Source of the DNA: Pontibacter arcticus
Lineage (GTDB): Bacteria > Bacteroidota > Bacteroidia > Cytophagales > Hymenobacteraceae
Direction of reading: 5' to 3'
Assembly: GCF_003284895.1 (NCBI RefSeq)
Contig: NZ_QMDV01000004.1
Coordinates: 250,501 to 314,500 of the forward strand
DNA length: 64,000 nt
Positions 43,770 to 53,823 of the stretch are shown piece by piece. The notes beneath the pieces were generated by a model, which did no database searches, had not been told where the DNA came from, and saw only the letters and a list, made by a program, of their open reading frames with translations. The position numbers and the translations under genes are program-made. The first letter of the stretch is position 1; each line of letters begins with the position of its first letter.

Positions 43770-45464
43770 ATGAAATTTCTGCCTACTCAGCTTATTATTT
43801 TTCTGCGTAACAAACCCGACCGGCGTAACCTCAAGCTTCTTGGTAAGTTCCTGGGTGTGTTACTGCTCCTGGTACTTGCCTTTACCCTTATCTTTCACCT
43901 GCTCATGCTCCGCGAGGGGCAGCAACACTCCTGGGTTACAGGTTTTTACTGGACGCTTACTGTAATGTCCACGCTTGGTTTTGGCGATATAACGTTCCAC
44001 AGCGATGCCGGCCGCTTCTTTTCCATAGTCGTGCTGCTGTCCGGAATGGTATTGCTCCTGATCCTGTTCCCATTCACTTTTATCAACTTCTTTTATTCAC
44101 CCTGGATGAAAGCCCAGGAACATGCGCGCGTACCCCGCTCTTTGGACACCGCAACCCACGGGCACGTTGTACTGACACATTATGGCCCCGTAACAGAAGC
44201 ACTGATCAAAAAACTGAATCGGTTTAAATATCCTTATGTGGTATTGGTGCCAGATCTGGCCGAAGGGTTGCGACTGCATGAGCTAGGCGTAAACGTAATG
44301 CTCGGGGACCTGGATGATCCGGAAACGTACGAACGGGTACAGGTAAAACAGGCTGCTTTGGTAGCGACCACTTCCACGGATGTTATCAATACAAACGTGG
44401 CTTTCACCGTCCGGGATATCAGTGCAGAGGTGCCCATCATTGCCACTTGCAGTCAGGAAGCTTCTGAAGATATTTTAAAGTTGGCAGGCAGCAACCACGT
44501 ACTGCGCCTCGGCGAAATAATGGGGATGTTCCTGTCGAGGAGGGCCAATGTAGGCGATGCCAGCTCACATGTAATTGGCCGGTTCGGAGAGTTGCAGATT
44601 GCAGAAGCGGCCGTAGCCGGGTCGCCACTGGTGGGGCTTATGTTAAAGGAAACCAGGTTGCGCGAACAGGTGGGCCTGAGTGTGGTAGGTGTTTGGGAAA
44701 GAGGCAAGTTTAAGGCCGCCCAACCTGAAACGTGCATTTCCGATACCACCGTACTGGTACTGGCCGGCTCTGATGTGCAGATTGAAAAGTATAACCAACT
44801 GTATGGTTGTAAGCAGGAAATAACCACACCCGTTATCATTATTGGGGGCGGGCGCGTGGGCAGAGCTACCGGCAGAGCACTTATGGCCCGCAACCTGGAT
44901 TACAGGATTGTAGAAAAAATGCCGGAACGTGTCAAGCACAAGGATGCCAAGTATATCTCGGGCGATGCTGCCGAACTCGAAGTTCTGAAAAAAGCCGGTA
45001 TCGATGAAGCTTCCTGTGTCATCATCACTACGCACGACGATGACCTGAATGTGTACCTGACCATTTACTGCCGCCGCCTGCGCCCTGACATCCAGGTTAT
45101 TACGCGTTCTACGCTTGAGCGCAACCTGGCTACCCTGCACCGGGCAGGCGCTGATTTTGTGATGTCGTATGCATCAATGGGCGCAAATACCATTTTTAAC
45201 CTGCTGAAGCGCAGCGATATTATGATGGTAGCCGAAGGGCTGGATCTAGTTAAAGTAAAGGTTCCGAAGCAGCTGGCCGGGCGCACCATTGCACATTCTT
45301 CCGTAAGGCAGGAAACAGGCTGCACCATTATCGCTATCCGCCACGACGGATCATTGATTATTAACCCTGTTCCAAGTATGGTTATTCCGGCAGAGGCAGA
45401 AATTATCCTGATCGGGACGGTAGATGCCGAGAACAAATTTTTTGCAAAGTATGGCGTGCACTAA
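43770..45464 (+). CDS. Potassium channel with two TrkA-N/RCK domains
   Basis: 564 residues from the ATG at 43770; the 93 codons upstream in the same frame overlap the opposite gene and have no conserved content. A two-TM channel core has helix 1 at about 27-46, selectivity filter TLGFGD (68-73, a variant of TVGYGD) and helix 2 at about 83-105. It is followed by two RCK units: the first from HGHVVLTHYGP (about 130), the second from TPVIIIGGGRVGRATG (about 351), each with a C-terminal TrkA-C-like part. It resembles Kch/MthK-type ligand-gated channels, but with two RCK domains in one chain. Gating ligand not visible. Confidence 0.88.
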   Translation: MKFLPTQLIIFLRNKPDRRNLKLLGKFLGVLLLLVLAFTLIFHLLMLREGQQHSWVTGFYWTLTVMSTLGFGDITFHSDAGRFFSIVVLLSGMVLLLILFPFTFINFFYSPWMKAQEHARVPRSLDTATHGHVVLTHYGPVTEALIKKLNRFKYPYVVLVPDLAEGLRLHELGVNVMLGDLDDPETYERVQVKQAALVATTSTDVINTNVAFTVRDISAEVPIIATCSQEASEDILKLAGSNHVLRLGEIMGMFLSRRANVGDASSHVIGRFGELQIAEAAVAGSPLVGLMLKETRLREQVGLSVVGVWERGKFKAAQPETCISDTTVLVLAGSDVQIEKYNQLYGCKQEITTPVIIIGGGRVGRATGRALMARNLDYRIVEKMPERVKHKDAKYISGDAAELEVLKKAGIDEASCVIITTHDDDLNVYLTIYCRRLRPDIQVITRSTLERNLATLHRAGADFVMSYASMGANTIFNLLKRSDIMMVAEGLDLVKVKVPKQLAGRTIAHSSVRQETGCTIIAIRHDGSLIINPVPSMVIPAEAEIILIGTVDAENKFFAKYGVH

Positions 45465-45612
45465 AAATCAAGATCAGGTATAAAAGCAGACTTGCTTGCC
45501 AGTTGCAAACCAACCACAAAAATGCGAAACAAATAATTTGTCTAAATTTGGCTTTTTATACTTCACAGCGCAGGCACATCTTACGTCTGTTCTAAAAACC
45601 ACCCGAATCTCC

Positions 45613-48339
45613 ATGAAACATACTTTGCTCAGATCAGGCATGTTTTGCATATTAGTTTTAGCTGGTGCCTGCCAGGCACCAAAACCGGCCGGTAATGCGG
45701 CAGCTTCTTCAGAAATGACACAAAAACAAGCACTTTATACTTCCGAGAATTTCAGTATTTACCCGGATAGTGTTGTGCAGGGCGAATATACCGCGCGTAT
45801 CCTTTCACCCACTCAGATCACTTCCGATTACCAGAGTCCGGTTAACGCCACGCTCACGCCAAAGGTGGTTTTTAAGTTTGCCATCAACGGCCGCGACAAC
45901 GAAATGCAGCCCGGCACCGACCATCTGTTTAACTGTATCGCTGACAATGGCGTGTGCCAGACGCCTGTTATTACGTTTGGCAAGCAGTTGAAAGACGATG
46001 CTGAAGTACCCGCTGATGTATACCTGGCACCCAATACGCAAATGAAAATCCGGCTGGATATGCGGCCTGTTTTCGAAGCGTTTAAGAAAGACGGGTTTTA
46101 TACTTCGCCTACCGGCGATAAAATTTACAAGGAAGATTTTAAGGGCGTTTACATTGCGGGCGGCACCGATCCGCTGAGCTGGGATTTTGACAACCTCGGC
46201 GGCAAAAAAGAAGCCGAACTGCTCGATAAAGATGGCGACGGTATTTATGAAATAACGCTGCTGATGAACGAGAACCGCGACGAAAAAATGACAGCCCAGC
46301 AATGGAGCATGTCGCGCGAGGCAGCGGCTTTCCCAATCTATACTTCTGATTTTCCGGTGAGCGATGCCTTGTATAACCTCGCCATCGAAGAAATGATCAA
46401 GGCCGTGGAGCCCGACAGTACTTTCCGGACAGGGCAGGAGTGGGCCGGCGTCTGGACCCGCGACATCAGTTACAGCATTATCCTTTCGATGGCCCAGCTG
46501 CAGCCCCAGGTATCGAAGTATAGCCTGCTGCGCAAAGTGAAAAATGGTCGCATAGTGCAGGATACCGGCACTGGCGGCGCTTACCCGGTCTCCACCGACC
46601 GCATGGTGTGGGCCGTAGCGGCCTGGGAAGTATACAAAGCCACCGGCGATAAAGTATGGCTGCGCGATACGTATGCCATCATTAAAAACTCGCTGGCAGA
46701 TGACCGTAAAAATGCCTTTAACCCGAAAACGGGCATGGTGCGCGGCGAATCTTCTTTCCTGGACTGGCGCGAGCAAAGTTACCCGCGCTGGATGCAGCCT
46801 GCCGATATTTACGAATCCGAGAACCTGGGTACCAACGCTGTTCATTTTAAAGCGCACCTGGTAGCAGCTGAGATGGCTGAACTTTTAGGTGATACTGACG
46901 CTGTTGCAAGCTATAAAAGTATGGCCGAAAGTATAAAAGCGGGTATGAACAAGCACCTGTGGCAACCTGAAAAAGGGTACTACGGGCAATACCTGTATGG
47001 CCGCAACTACAACGTATTATCGCCTTCAGCGGAAGCATTGGGTGAGGCCCTGACTATACTTTTTGATGTAGCCGACGAAAGCCGCAGCAAAACCATCGTT
47101 GCTAAAACCCCGGTTACAGAATTCGGTATTCCCAACATTTTTCCGACCATTCCGGGCATTCCGCCATACCACAACAATGGCATCTGGCCGTTTGTGCAGT
47201 CGTATTGGGCACTGGCCGCTTACAAAGCCGGTAACGAAAAATCTCTGACCGAAAGCATCAGCGCCATTTACCGGCCTGCCGCGCTGTTCCTAACCAATAA
47301 AGAAAATTTTGTGGCCGATAACGGCGATTATGCCGGCACACAGGTAAACTCCAGCAACATGCTCTGGAGCCTGGCCGGTAACCTGAGTCTGGTGTATAAA
47401 GTATTTTTCGGGATGAATCATGAGGCCGAGCAGCTGGTATTAAAACCATTTGTACCGAAAGCCTTCGCCGGAAACCGCACGCTTTCTAATTATACCTACC
47501 GCAATGCTATTCTTAACTTTGAGATGAGTGGTTATGGCAACCAGATCAAAAGTATAACACTAGATGGCAAACCGCTGGCAAGCGCTGTTATCCCCGGTAA
47601 TCTGGCTGGCAATCATACTATCATAATCGAGTTGGCTAACAACCAAACCGACACCGAAACAAATAATATTGCCAATTATACTACCCCGGAAACGCCTAAA
47701 GTAACTTACAACGCGGGTAAACTAAGCTGGTCGACTGTTAAAGGTGCCGTGGCTTACCAGGTTCTTAAAAACGGACAATTACAGGAGAAAACCCAAAACA
47801 CAAGTATAGCCGCAATACCTGCCAAGTATGCTGAGTACATGGTGTTGGCTGAAGACGAAAATGGCGTGACCTCGCTTGGAAGCGAGCCTGTGATGGTAGT
47901 AGCAGAGAAGTATAAGCAGGTACTTCAGCTTGAAAAATTTGCTCCAAAAGCCAGCCTTCCGTACCGCGATTTTACAGGAACAGGTTTTGTGGAGATCAGC
48001 AAACAGAAAAACACGCAGGTAAAAATCAGCATCACAGTGCCGGAAGCTGGAATTTACGCGCTTGATTTCAGGTATGCGAATGGCAACGGCCCTATCAACA
48101 CCAGCAACAAAGCTGCCATCCGTTCGCTAAAGAAAGGAAATACCTTTTTAGGTACAATCGTATTGCCGCAACGTGGTTCTGACGAGTGGAGCAACTGGGG
48201 TTTTACAAACGCAGTTCAGGTAGAACTTACCAAAGGAAAACACGAACTGACCTTATCTTTCGAGCCGCATAACGAGAACATGAACGGCGACGTGAACCAA
48301 GCCATGCTCGATTATTTGCGGGTGATTAAGATCAACTAA
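45613..48339 (+). CDS. Lipoprotein (alpha/alpha)6 glycosidase (MGH1/GH63-like) with C-terminal carbohydrate-binding domain
   Basis: 908 residues from the ATG at 45613, where a lipoprotein signal (CILVLAGAC) begins; 39 upstream codons are non-conserved. A beta-sandwich N-terminal domain (about 40-250) is followed by a six-hairpin catalytic domain (about 255-670) with WAGVWTRDISYSI, SFLDWREQSYPRWM, GYYGQYLYGRNYN and FPTIPGIPPYHNNGIWPF. Candidate acids are the Asp of TRD and a late Glu. It ends with a fibronectin-like segment and a CBM6/35-like beta-sandwich (about 790-908). Position next to amylases and SusCD suggests periplasmic cleavage of alpha-glucans or glucosides. Confidence 0.8.
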   Translation: MKHTLLRSGMFCILVLAGACQAPKPAGNAAASSEMTQKQALYTSENFSIYPDSVVQGEYTARILSPTQITSDYQSPVNATLTPKVVFKFAINGRDNEMQPGTDHLFNCIADNGVCQTPVITFGKQLKDDAEVPADVYLAPNTQMKIRLDMRPVFEAFKKDGFYTSPTGDKIYKEDFKGVYIAGGTDPLSWDFDNLGGKKEAELLDKDGDGIYEITLLMNENRDEKMTAQQWSMSREAAAFPIYTSDFPVSDALYNLAIEEMIKAVEPDSTFRTGQEWAGVWTRDISYSIILSMAQLQPQVSKYSLLRKVKNGRIVQDTGTGGAYPVSTDRMVWAVAAWEVYKATGDKVWLRDTYAIIKNSLADDRKNAFNPKTGMVRGESSFLDWREQSYPRWMQPADIYESENLGTNAVHFKAHLVAAEMAELLGDTDAVASYKSMAESIKAGMNKHLWQPEKGYYGQYLYGRNYNVLSPSAEALGEALTILFDVADESRSKTIVAKTPVTEFGIPNIFPTIPGIPPYHNNGIWPFVQSYWALAAYKAGNEKSLTESISAIYRPAALFLTNKENFVADNGDYAGTQVNSSNMLWSLAGNLSLVYKVFFGMNHEAEQLVLKPFVPKAFAGNRTLSNYTYRNAILNFEMSGYGNQIKSITLDGKPLASAVIPGNLAGNHTIIIELANNQTDTETNNIANYTTPETPKVTYNAGKLSWSTVKGAVAYQVLKNGQLQEKTQNTSIAAIPAKYAEYMVLAEDENGVTSLGSEPVMVVAEKYKQVLQLEKFAPKASLPYRDFTGTGFVEISKQKNTQVKISITVPEAGIYALDFRYANGNGPINTSNKAAIRSLKKGNTFLGTIVLPQRGSDEWSNWGFTNAVQVELTKGKHELTLSFEPHNENMNGDVNQAMLDYLRVIKIN

Positions 48340-48368
48340 AGAACTATAATTCAGAATAGATAGAAGCT

Positions 48369-48443
48369 GCCCTTGCTGCGTGTTTTCACCAGCAAGCCTC
48401 AAGAGGCTAACGTACAGTTGTCGGTGAAAACACCAACAACGGC
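48369..48443 (-). repeat. REP-like twin-hairpin repeat, copy 3
   Basis: 75 bp on the opposite strand to copies 1 and 2, with both hairpins kept: GCGTGTTTTCACCAGC and TCGGTGAAAACACC. The spacer differs (CTCAAGAGGCT mini-hairpin) and lacks TATACTT. It lies between the convergent glycosidase and MFS genes. Confidence 0.85.
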
Positions 48444-48516
48444 CGAACGGCAGAAGTATAAAGTATAAAAAAAGGAATCCATACTTTACAAAGTATGAAT
48501 TATCAGATTACCCTAT

Positions 48517-48556
48517 AAAAAAGCCCCTGCAACAACACGCTGCAGGGGCTTTTTTT
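48517..48556. terminator. Bidirectional terminator
   Basis: AAAAAAGCCCCTGCA (48517-48531) pairs perfectly with TGCAGGGGCTTTTTT (48541-48555), with a 9-nt loop. It serves the convergent glycosidase (+) and MFS (-) genes. CATACTTTACAAAGTATG, an inverted pair of the related word, lies just upstream at 48480. Confidence 0.9.
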
Positions 48557-48573
48557 ATGAATTTATACTTGAG

Positions 48574-50001
48574 TTATGCTAGCGCAGTCGGGTCTGTTTT
48601 TTCTACTTTAGATCCGAAGAAGCCATAGTAAACAATGTACAGGTAGCAGAACAACGGCACCAGAAACGACAGCTGCAGATTACCGCTCACGTCAGCAACG
48701 TAGCCTTGCAGCGGCGGAATAATAGCGCCACCAACAATCGCCATCACCAAAAGCGAAGAGCCCTGGCTGGTATGCACGCCCAACCCACGGATGGCCAGCG
48801 TAAAGATTGTCGGGAACATGATAGAGTTGAAAAGACCGATACCGATAACCGCCCACATAGCAACAGCGCCTTCGGCAAAGCACGTAATAAGCAGCAACGC
48901 GATAACACTGGCCGCGAAATAACCCAGTGTTCTGTTCGGAACGAAACCAGCCACCAGCAGCACAACAAAGTTAAGCGCGATCAGGCCAAGGGCGATCAAT
49001 GCCTGATCCAGGCCATAGATACTGAAGATGGTAATAAACGCAACGGCTGTAATTAAGCCAATAACGCCGTATTTAAAGCTTTTACTTTTGCCATGCGATA
49101 AGGCGATAGCACCAAAGAAACGGCCGATCATAGCACCTCCCCAGTAAAACGAAAGGTAATGCTTACCCTCAGATTCGGTGAGGCCGCCAATTTCAGGTAG
49201 TTTAAAGAAGTTGATCAGCGTACTGCCAATAGCCACTTCGCCACCCACATACATAAAAATACAGATAATGCCCAGCACCAGGTGGCGGTACTGCAGCGCA
49301 CCTGAACTGGCTGCGATCTTAGCTTCGCCCTGCACCTGTGGCAAACGCGAAACCTTGATGAAAACTGCGATCAGTAACAGGGCCAAAGCCAGACCAATAT
49401 AGGGCAATTTAACAGAATCTGCGTTGTTGGCCAGTTGGTCGGCGCCTTCAAAAATAAGCCAGCCGCCCAGCAAAGGAGCCACTGTTGTACCCAACGAGTT
49501 AAGGGCCTGCGTTAAGTTCAGGCGGCTTGCAGCGCTTTCGGGGGAACCAAGTATGGTAACATATGGGTTAGCGGCAATTTGCAGAATGGTGATGCCAGAA
49601 GCCAGTACAAACAAAGCCCCCAGAAAAAAGCCGTAGCTCTCTAAACTGGCAGCCGGAAAAAACAACCCACAACCGGTAGCGGCCACTACCAGGCCTACAA
49701 TGATACCGTTCTTATATCCGATCTTCATGATCGGGTCGCCTTTGGTAACGGAGAAAACAAAGTATAAAAGCGAGATAAAGAAGTAGGCCCCGAAAAATGC
49801 CGACTGTATAAGCATGGCCTGCCAGTGCTGCAGGGTAAATACCTGTTGCAGTTTCGGGATTAAGATATCGTTGAGGCACGTAATGAAACCCCACATAAAG
49901 AAAAGAAGCGTAACGGTAACCAATGGCCCCGTGTAGTTCTGGGTGGTGTCGTATTGCGTGTCAGCTGACGAAGACTTGGTAGAAGGTGAAATTTGTGCCA
50001 T
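48574..50001 (-). CDS. FucP-type sugar MFS transporter
   Basis: 475-residue inner-membrane H+/sugar symporter with 12 TM helices. Signature elements of the FucP/glucose-galactose porter family include FFMWGFITCLNDILIPKLQ (in part, about 34-52), GAYFFISL, AANPYVTILGSPESAASRLNL (in part) and the mid-protein EVAIGSTLINFF. It would take up glucose, galactose or maltose released by the amylases around it. It is divergent from the secreted amylase, sharing the 50002-50433 promoter region. Confidence 0.9.
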   Translation of the reverse strand: MAQISPSTKSSSADTQYDTTQNYTGPLVTVTLLFFMWGFITCLNDILIPKLQQVFTLQHWQAMLIQSAFFGAYFFISLLYFVFSVTKGDPIMKIGYKNGIIVGLVVAATGCGLFFPAASLESYGFFLGALFVLASGITILQIAANPYVTILGSPESAASRLNLTQALNSLGTTVAPLLGGWLIFEGADQLANNADSVKLPYIGLALALLLIAVFIKVSRLPQVQGEAKIAASSGALQYRHLVLGIICIFMYVGGEVAIGSTLINFFKLPEIGGLTESEGKHYLSFYWGGAMIGRFFGAIALSHGKSKSFKYGVIGLITAVAFITIFSIYGLDQALIALGLIALNFVVLLVAGFVPNRTLGYFAASVIALLLITCFAEGAVAMWAVIGIGLFNSIMFPTIFTLAIRGLGVHTSQGSSLLVMAIVGGAIIPPLQGYVADVSGNLQLSFLVPLFCYLYIVYYGFFGSKVEKTDPTALA

Positions 50002-50433
50002 CTGGTTCGGGTAAATTTTAAGCGCGATAAGTTATAGTTTAAATTTGGAATCCGGTGGTTGCAGGTATGTTCGTAAACGTATTTTAGTCAGAGATCAGGG
50101 AAGCATCAGCCGGGAAGTATAAATCTGTACATGCAGATTTGCTGTGCTCAATTTAAGATAAAAATTTAATAATACGGTTCGATGCATTTTAAATGCAGAA
50201 TAGTTTAGAATATAGCAACGTAAACCCACAAGCAAACGTAGTACGCAACTTATCAGAAAAGGATTACTCAAAAAAAGCATTCTACAATTACCCAGGCAGC
50301 TTTAAATTTGAAAGGACCTTTCCGGAAACCAATGTACTGTTCATTTTAAGCTGTTCGCAACAAGTGGCAATTAACTGTGATACAGATTTTAAGATTAACT
50401 TGTATCTGATTTAACATACTATACTATACCTGC
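50002..50433. promoter_or_regulatory. Divergent promoter region of MFS porter and secreted amylase
   Basis: 432 bp, AT-rich. One AAGTATAAA copy at 50115. A 73-codon frame at 50193-50414 lacks any protein-like features and is not called. No clear operator or hairpin was found. Maltose-responsive control would be expected here but no binding site is visible. Confidence 0.4.
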
Positions 50434-53232
50434 ATGCGAAAACTCTACTTCTCTCTCTTTTTATTTTTCATGGTTTGTATGCAGGCGGCAGGGCAGGTTG
50501 TTACCACCCAGCCGGCTTTCCCATCCACTGACAAAGAAATAACGCTGATCTTTGATGTTAGCCAGGCAAAAGATTCCCGGGCTAAAGCCCTGCTTGGCAA
50601 AACCGACGATGTATATTTATGGTCTGGAGCAGGTACCACTGAGAACGGCGATGCCTTTCAGTTTCAGCCCACCGGCCAGACTGATTTCTCGAAGCCTTTT
50701 CCGGCTGGTAAAATGACGCACCTGGGCAATAATAAATGGCAGATAAAATTTGTACCGCGCCAGTATTTCAACGTACCCGCCGACAAGGAAATTAAACGGT
50801 TAGGCGTGTTGCTGAAAAGCGGCGATGGCAAAGCACAGACGGAAGATTTATTTGTGACCATCTACCCGGATAAACTCAATGTATCCTTCGAAACGCCTGT
50901 TGCCCAATATTTTTATGTAGATGCCAATGCAAGCATTCCGGTTAAAGCTGTAGCATCCGATAAAGCGAATTTGAACCTTCGGTCTGGTGCTACCATCCTT
51001 AAATCAGAGCAGGATAAAGAAACACTGGTTTATACGTTAAATGCAGGGTCGGAAACAGGCGTTCAGAAAACCATCATCGTAGAAGCCAAAACTGCTTCCG
51101 AAGCTGCCAACGATACGTTTTATTTTACCGTGAAGCCGCAGCCGGCAGTGGCCGCGCTACCTGCCAACATCAAAGATGGCATAAACTACACTAGCGCTAC
51201 TGAAGTAATTTTGTCATTATATGCACCGCAAAAAAGCTTTGTGTATGCGATTGGGGAGTTCAATAACTGGACTGCTTCTCCGCAATACCTTATGAACCGC
51301 ACACCCGATGGCAACCGTTACTGGCTCTCGTTAACCGTACCGGCAGGGCAGGAGGTGGCTTACCAGTATCTAGTGGATGGCTCACTGGCGGTGGCAGATC
51401 CGTACACCGAAAAGATCCTCGACCCGAACAACGACAAATTTCTGACCGCAGCTAATTATCCGAACCTGAAACCGTACCCGGCCGGTGCGAAAGGCATTGT
51501 ATCGGTGCTGCAAACAAACCAGACAGCTTACAACTGGAAAGTAACCGACTTTAAACGCCCCGACCCGAAAAACATGGTGGTGTACGAGTTACTGCTCCGC
51601 GATTTTGTGGCTACCCGCAATTACAAAACCCTGACCGATACCTTGACTTACCTGAAGCGCCTGGGCGTAAATGCCATAGAGCTGATGCCTATTACAGAGT
51701 TTTCCGGAAACGATTCGTGGGGCTATAACCCGATCTTTTATTTTGCGCCGGACAAAGCCTATGGCACCGCAAATGATCTGAAAACTTTTATCGATACCTG
51801 TCACGAACATGGTATGGCAGTTATACTGGACATGGTGCTGAACCAGGCCGATTACGAATTTCCGTATGTGAAAATGTACTGGGATGGCGATAAGCCGGCA
51901 GCCAATAATCCATACTTCAACCAGAACGCCACCCACCCGTTTAACGTGTTTTTCGATTTTAACCACGAAAGCCCGGACACGAAAGCGTTTGTAGACCGGG
52001 TATCGCGTTACTGGCTCGAAGAGTATAAGTTTGATGGTTATCGCTACGATTTGTCGAAAGGCTTTACACAGAAAAACACTGGGGCCGATGTAACTGCCTG
52101 GAGCGCTTACGATGCGGGCCGCGTGCAAACCTGGAAACGCATTTACGACACCATCCGCAGCTACGACCCGACCGCCTATGTTATTCTGGAACATTTCGCA
52201 GATAATAAAGAGGAAAAAGAGCTGGCCGATTACGGCATGCTATTCTGGGGAAATTCTAACCACGATTACCGCAACGCAGCCAAAGGAAATACGGCTAATT
52301 TTGAATGGCTATCTTACAAACAGCGCGCCTGGCAGAACCCGAATGTAGTTGGCTACATGGAAAGCCACGACGAAGAACGCCAGCTGTTTGATGTACTTAA
52401 GAACGGCCGTTCCGGTGCCGGATATGATACCAAAAACCTGACCACCGCCTTGAATCGCGCAAAACTGGCAGCTGCCTTTTTCTTTACTGTGCCCGGTCCT
52501 AAAATGATCTGGCAGTTTGGGGAGCTGGGTTACGATGTATCGATCGATCACATTGACCGGGTAGCGGCAAAACCAATCCGTTGGGAATACCAGAAAGATC
52601 CGGAACGCCAGAAACTCTACAAAGTGTACGCCGAGCTGATCAAGCTGAAACTGACGCAACCTGTCTTCCAGACAACAGATTATTCATTAGCTGTAAACTC
52701 TACTGTAAAACGCATCACCCTGAACAAGGACGAGGTGATGGTGTTTCTGATCGGGAATTTTGATGTGCAGGTACAGGCGCCACAGGCTAACTTTCCGAGG
52801 GTTGGCAAGTGGTACGATTACTTTACCGGCCAGGAAGTTTCGGTAACCAACCCTGCAGAAATTATCATGCTGCAGCCCGGCGAGTTCAGGCTTTATACTT
52901 CTGTAAAACTGCCAACACCCGAAGCGGGCTTACTGCCGTGGCAAAACGTAGTTTTAGCAGCTGACGAGGAAATAGCGGGAAATGCGATCGTTGTGTATCC
53001 GAACCCATCTGCAGGCAAAGTGCAGGTAGAGTTAACTGATGATTACCGTGGCGAAGTGACAATACAAGTAACAGATCTGTCTGGGCGCATGCTTCGTACC
53101 TCGAAGCACATCAAAAGCCAGCAGTTGTTTAAGCAAACCCTTGATCTGCAAAGTATAAAAGCAGGTACTTACTTGTTGCAGTTCCGGGCTGGTACAAAGC
53201 AAACAACCCGTAAGCTGATGAAAGTTAATTAA
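50434..53232 (+). CDS. Secreted GH13 alpha-amylase with T9SS sorting domain
   Basis: 932 residues. Signal peptide (about 1-20, AAGQ end), two N-terminal beta-sandwich domains, then a CBM48-like module (about 245-345, with GEFNNWTASP). The GH13 barrel (about 370-790) has MPITEFSGNDSWGYNP, the nucleophile in DGYRYDLSK, the acid in VILEHFAD and the stabiliser in MESHDEER. It ends in a T9SS type A domain (about 850-932, VYPNPSAGKVQVEL...SIKAGTYLLQF). T9SS export puts it on the cell surface or outside, where it would cut starch or glycogen before SusCD uptake. Upstream of SusC in the same direction with a 591-bp gap. Confidence 0.93.
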   Translation: MRKLYFSLFLFFMVCMQAAGQVVTTQPAFPSTDKEITLIFDVSQAKDSRAKALLGKTDDVYLWSGAGTTENGDAFQFQPTGQTDFSKPFPAGKMTHLGNNKWQIKFVPRQYFNVPADKEIKRLGVLLKSGDGKAQTEDLFVTIYPDKLNVSFETPVAQYFYVDANASIPVKAVASDKANLNLRSGATILKSEQDKETLVYTLNAGSETGVQKTIIVEAKTASEAANDTFYFTVKPQPAVAALPANIKDGINYTSATEVILSLYAPQKSFVYAIGEFNNWTASPQYLMNRTPDGNRYWLSLTVPAGQEVAYQYLVDGSLAVADPYTEKILDPNNDKFLTAANYPNLKPYPAGAKGIVSVLQTNQTAYNWKVTDFKRPDPKNMVVYELLLRDFVATRNYKTLTDTLTYLKRLGVNAIELMPITEFSGNDSWGYNPIFYFAPDKAYGTANDLKTFIDTCHEHGMAVILDMVLNQADYEFPYVKMYWDGDKPAANNPYFNQNATHPFNVFFDFNHESPDTKAFVDRVSRYWLEEYKFDGYRYDLSKGFTQKNTGADVTAWSAYDAGRVQTWKRIYDTIRSYDPTAYVILEHFADNKEEKELADYGMLFWGNSNHDYRNAAKGNTANFEWLSYKQRAWQNPNVVGYMESHDEERQLFDVLKNGRSGAGYDTKNLTTALNRAKLAAAFFFTVPGPKMIWQFGELGYDVSIDHIDRVAAKPIRWEYQKDPERQKLYKVYAELIKLKLTQPVFQTTDYSLAVNSTVKRITLNKDEVMVFLIGNFDVQVQAPQANFPRVGKWYDYFTGQEVSVTNPAEIIMLQPGEFRLYTSVKLPTPEAGLLPWQNVVLAADEEIAGNAIVVYPNPSAGKVQVELTDDYRGEVTIQVTDLSGRMLRTSKHIKSQQLFKQTLDLQSIKAGTYLLQFRAGTKQTTRKLMKVN

Positions 53233-53823
53233 GACGGATGCCGGATTTAAAGGAGATGCTAGCTGCCAATGTATGATCTGATTCTTTTAGTTATGCCAGT
53301 CGATTCAGGAGGTAAAATGTAGTTGAGACAAAAAAAATATATTATAACAGTTCCTGTTATAACAACAGCTGACACAAAACTTAATCTAAACGACTGATCT
53401 TTTACCTTTAATTAAATAATCGGATGAATGTTGTCGCCAGCCTTCAGGAACTGATACTAAGCCTGATAGAATTATGGAATTAAAAATTTAGCATTTAAAG
53501 TTTATTTTTTATGATTTATAACAATCATTGTACGTATATATTCGTATTACGGCATGTATTAAAATAAACACTGCTTGCTCAATTCCTTAAGCTGTCATAT
53601 TAATTTTGATCTATCAGTTAGAAACCGGCTGCATGCATACAAATTTCTGATGAAGTATTCCTATTTATAAGTAGATTTGGTCCGACTATGGTAAATCCAC
53701 CTTAAAACGCACTTTTCCGGATGCAACTAGTAACAACCGTTTCATTCCTTTCTTTGGAGCAGGATCTGCCTCTCAAATTTTAGTAACCAATTAGCATTCA
53801 ACTTAAGACTTAACACCAAACCT
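53233..53823. other. Long leader region before susC
   Basis: 591 bp with no ORF worth calling. It contains the perfect 9-bp inverted repeat at 53342, AT-rich DNA at 53480-53600, and no motif word. CTTTCTTTGG at about 53747 partly matches a -7 box. This probably holds the susC promoter and a long 5' UTR. Confidence 0.4.
53342..53362. promoter_or_regulatory. Palindrome TTATAACAG-TTC-CTGTTATAA, candidate operator
   Basis: Perfect 9-bp arms with a 3-nt spacer and no T-run, 110 bp after the amylase stop and 462 bp before susC. The size fits a dimeric repressor site. The cognate regulator is not in the window. Confidence 0.45.

Noticed and set aside
45805..46857. 350-codon open frame antisense to the six-hairpin glycosidase
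   Set aside because: Shadow frame without protein-like features.
50193..50414. 73-codon frame between the MFS and amylase genes
   Set aside because: Low complexity, no start context, no recognisable family, and it sits in the region that must hold two promoters.
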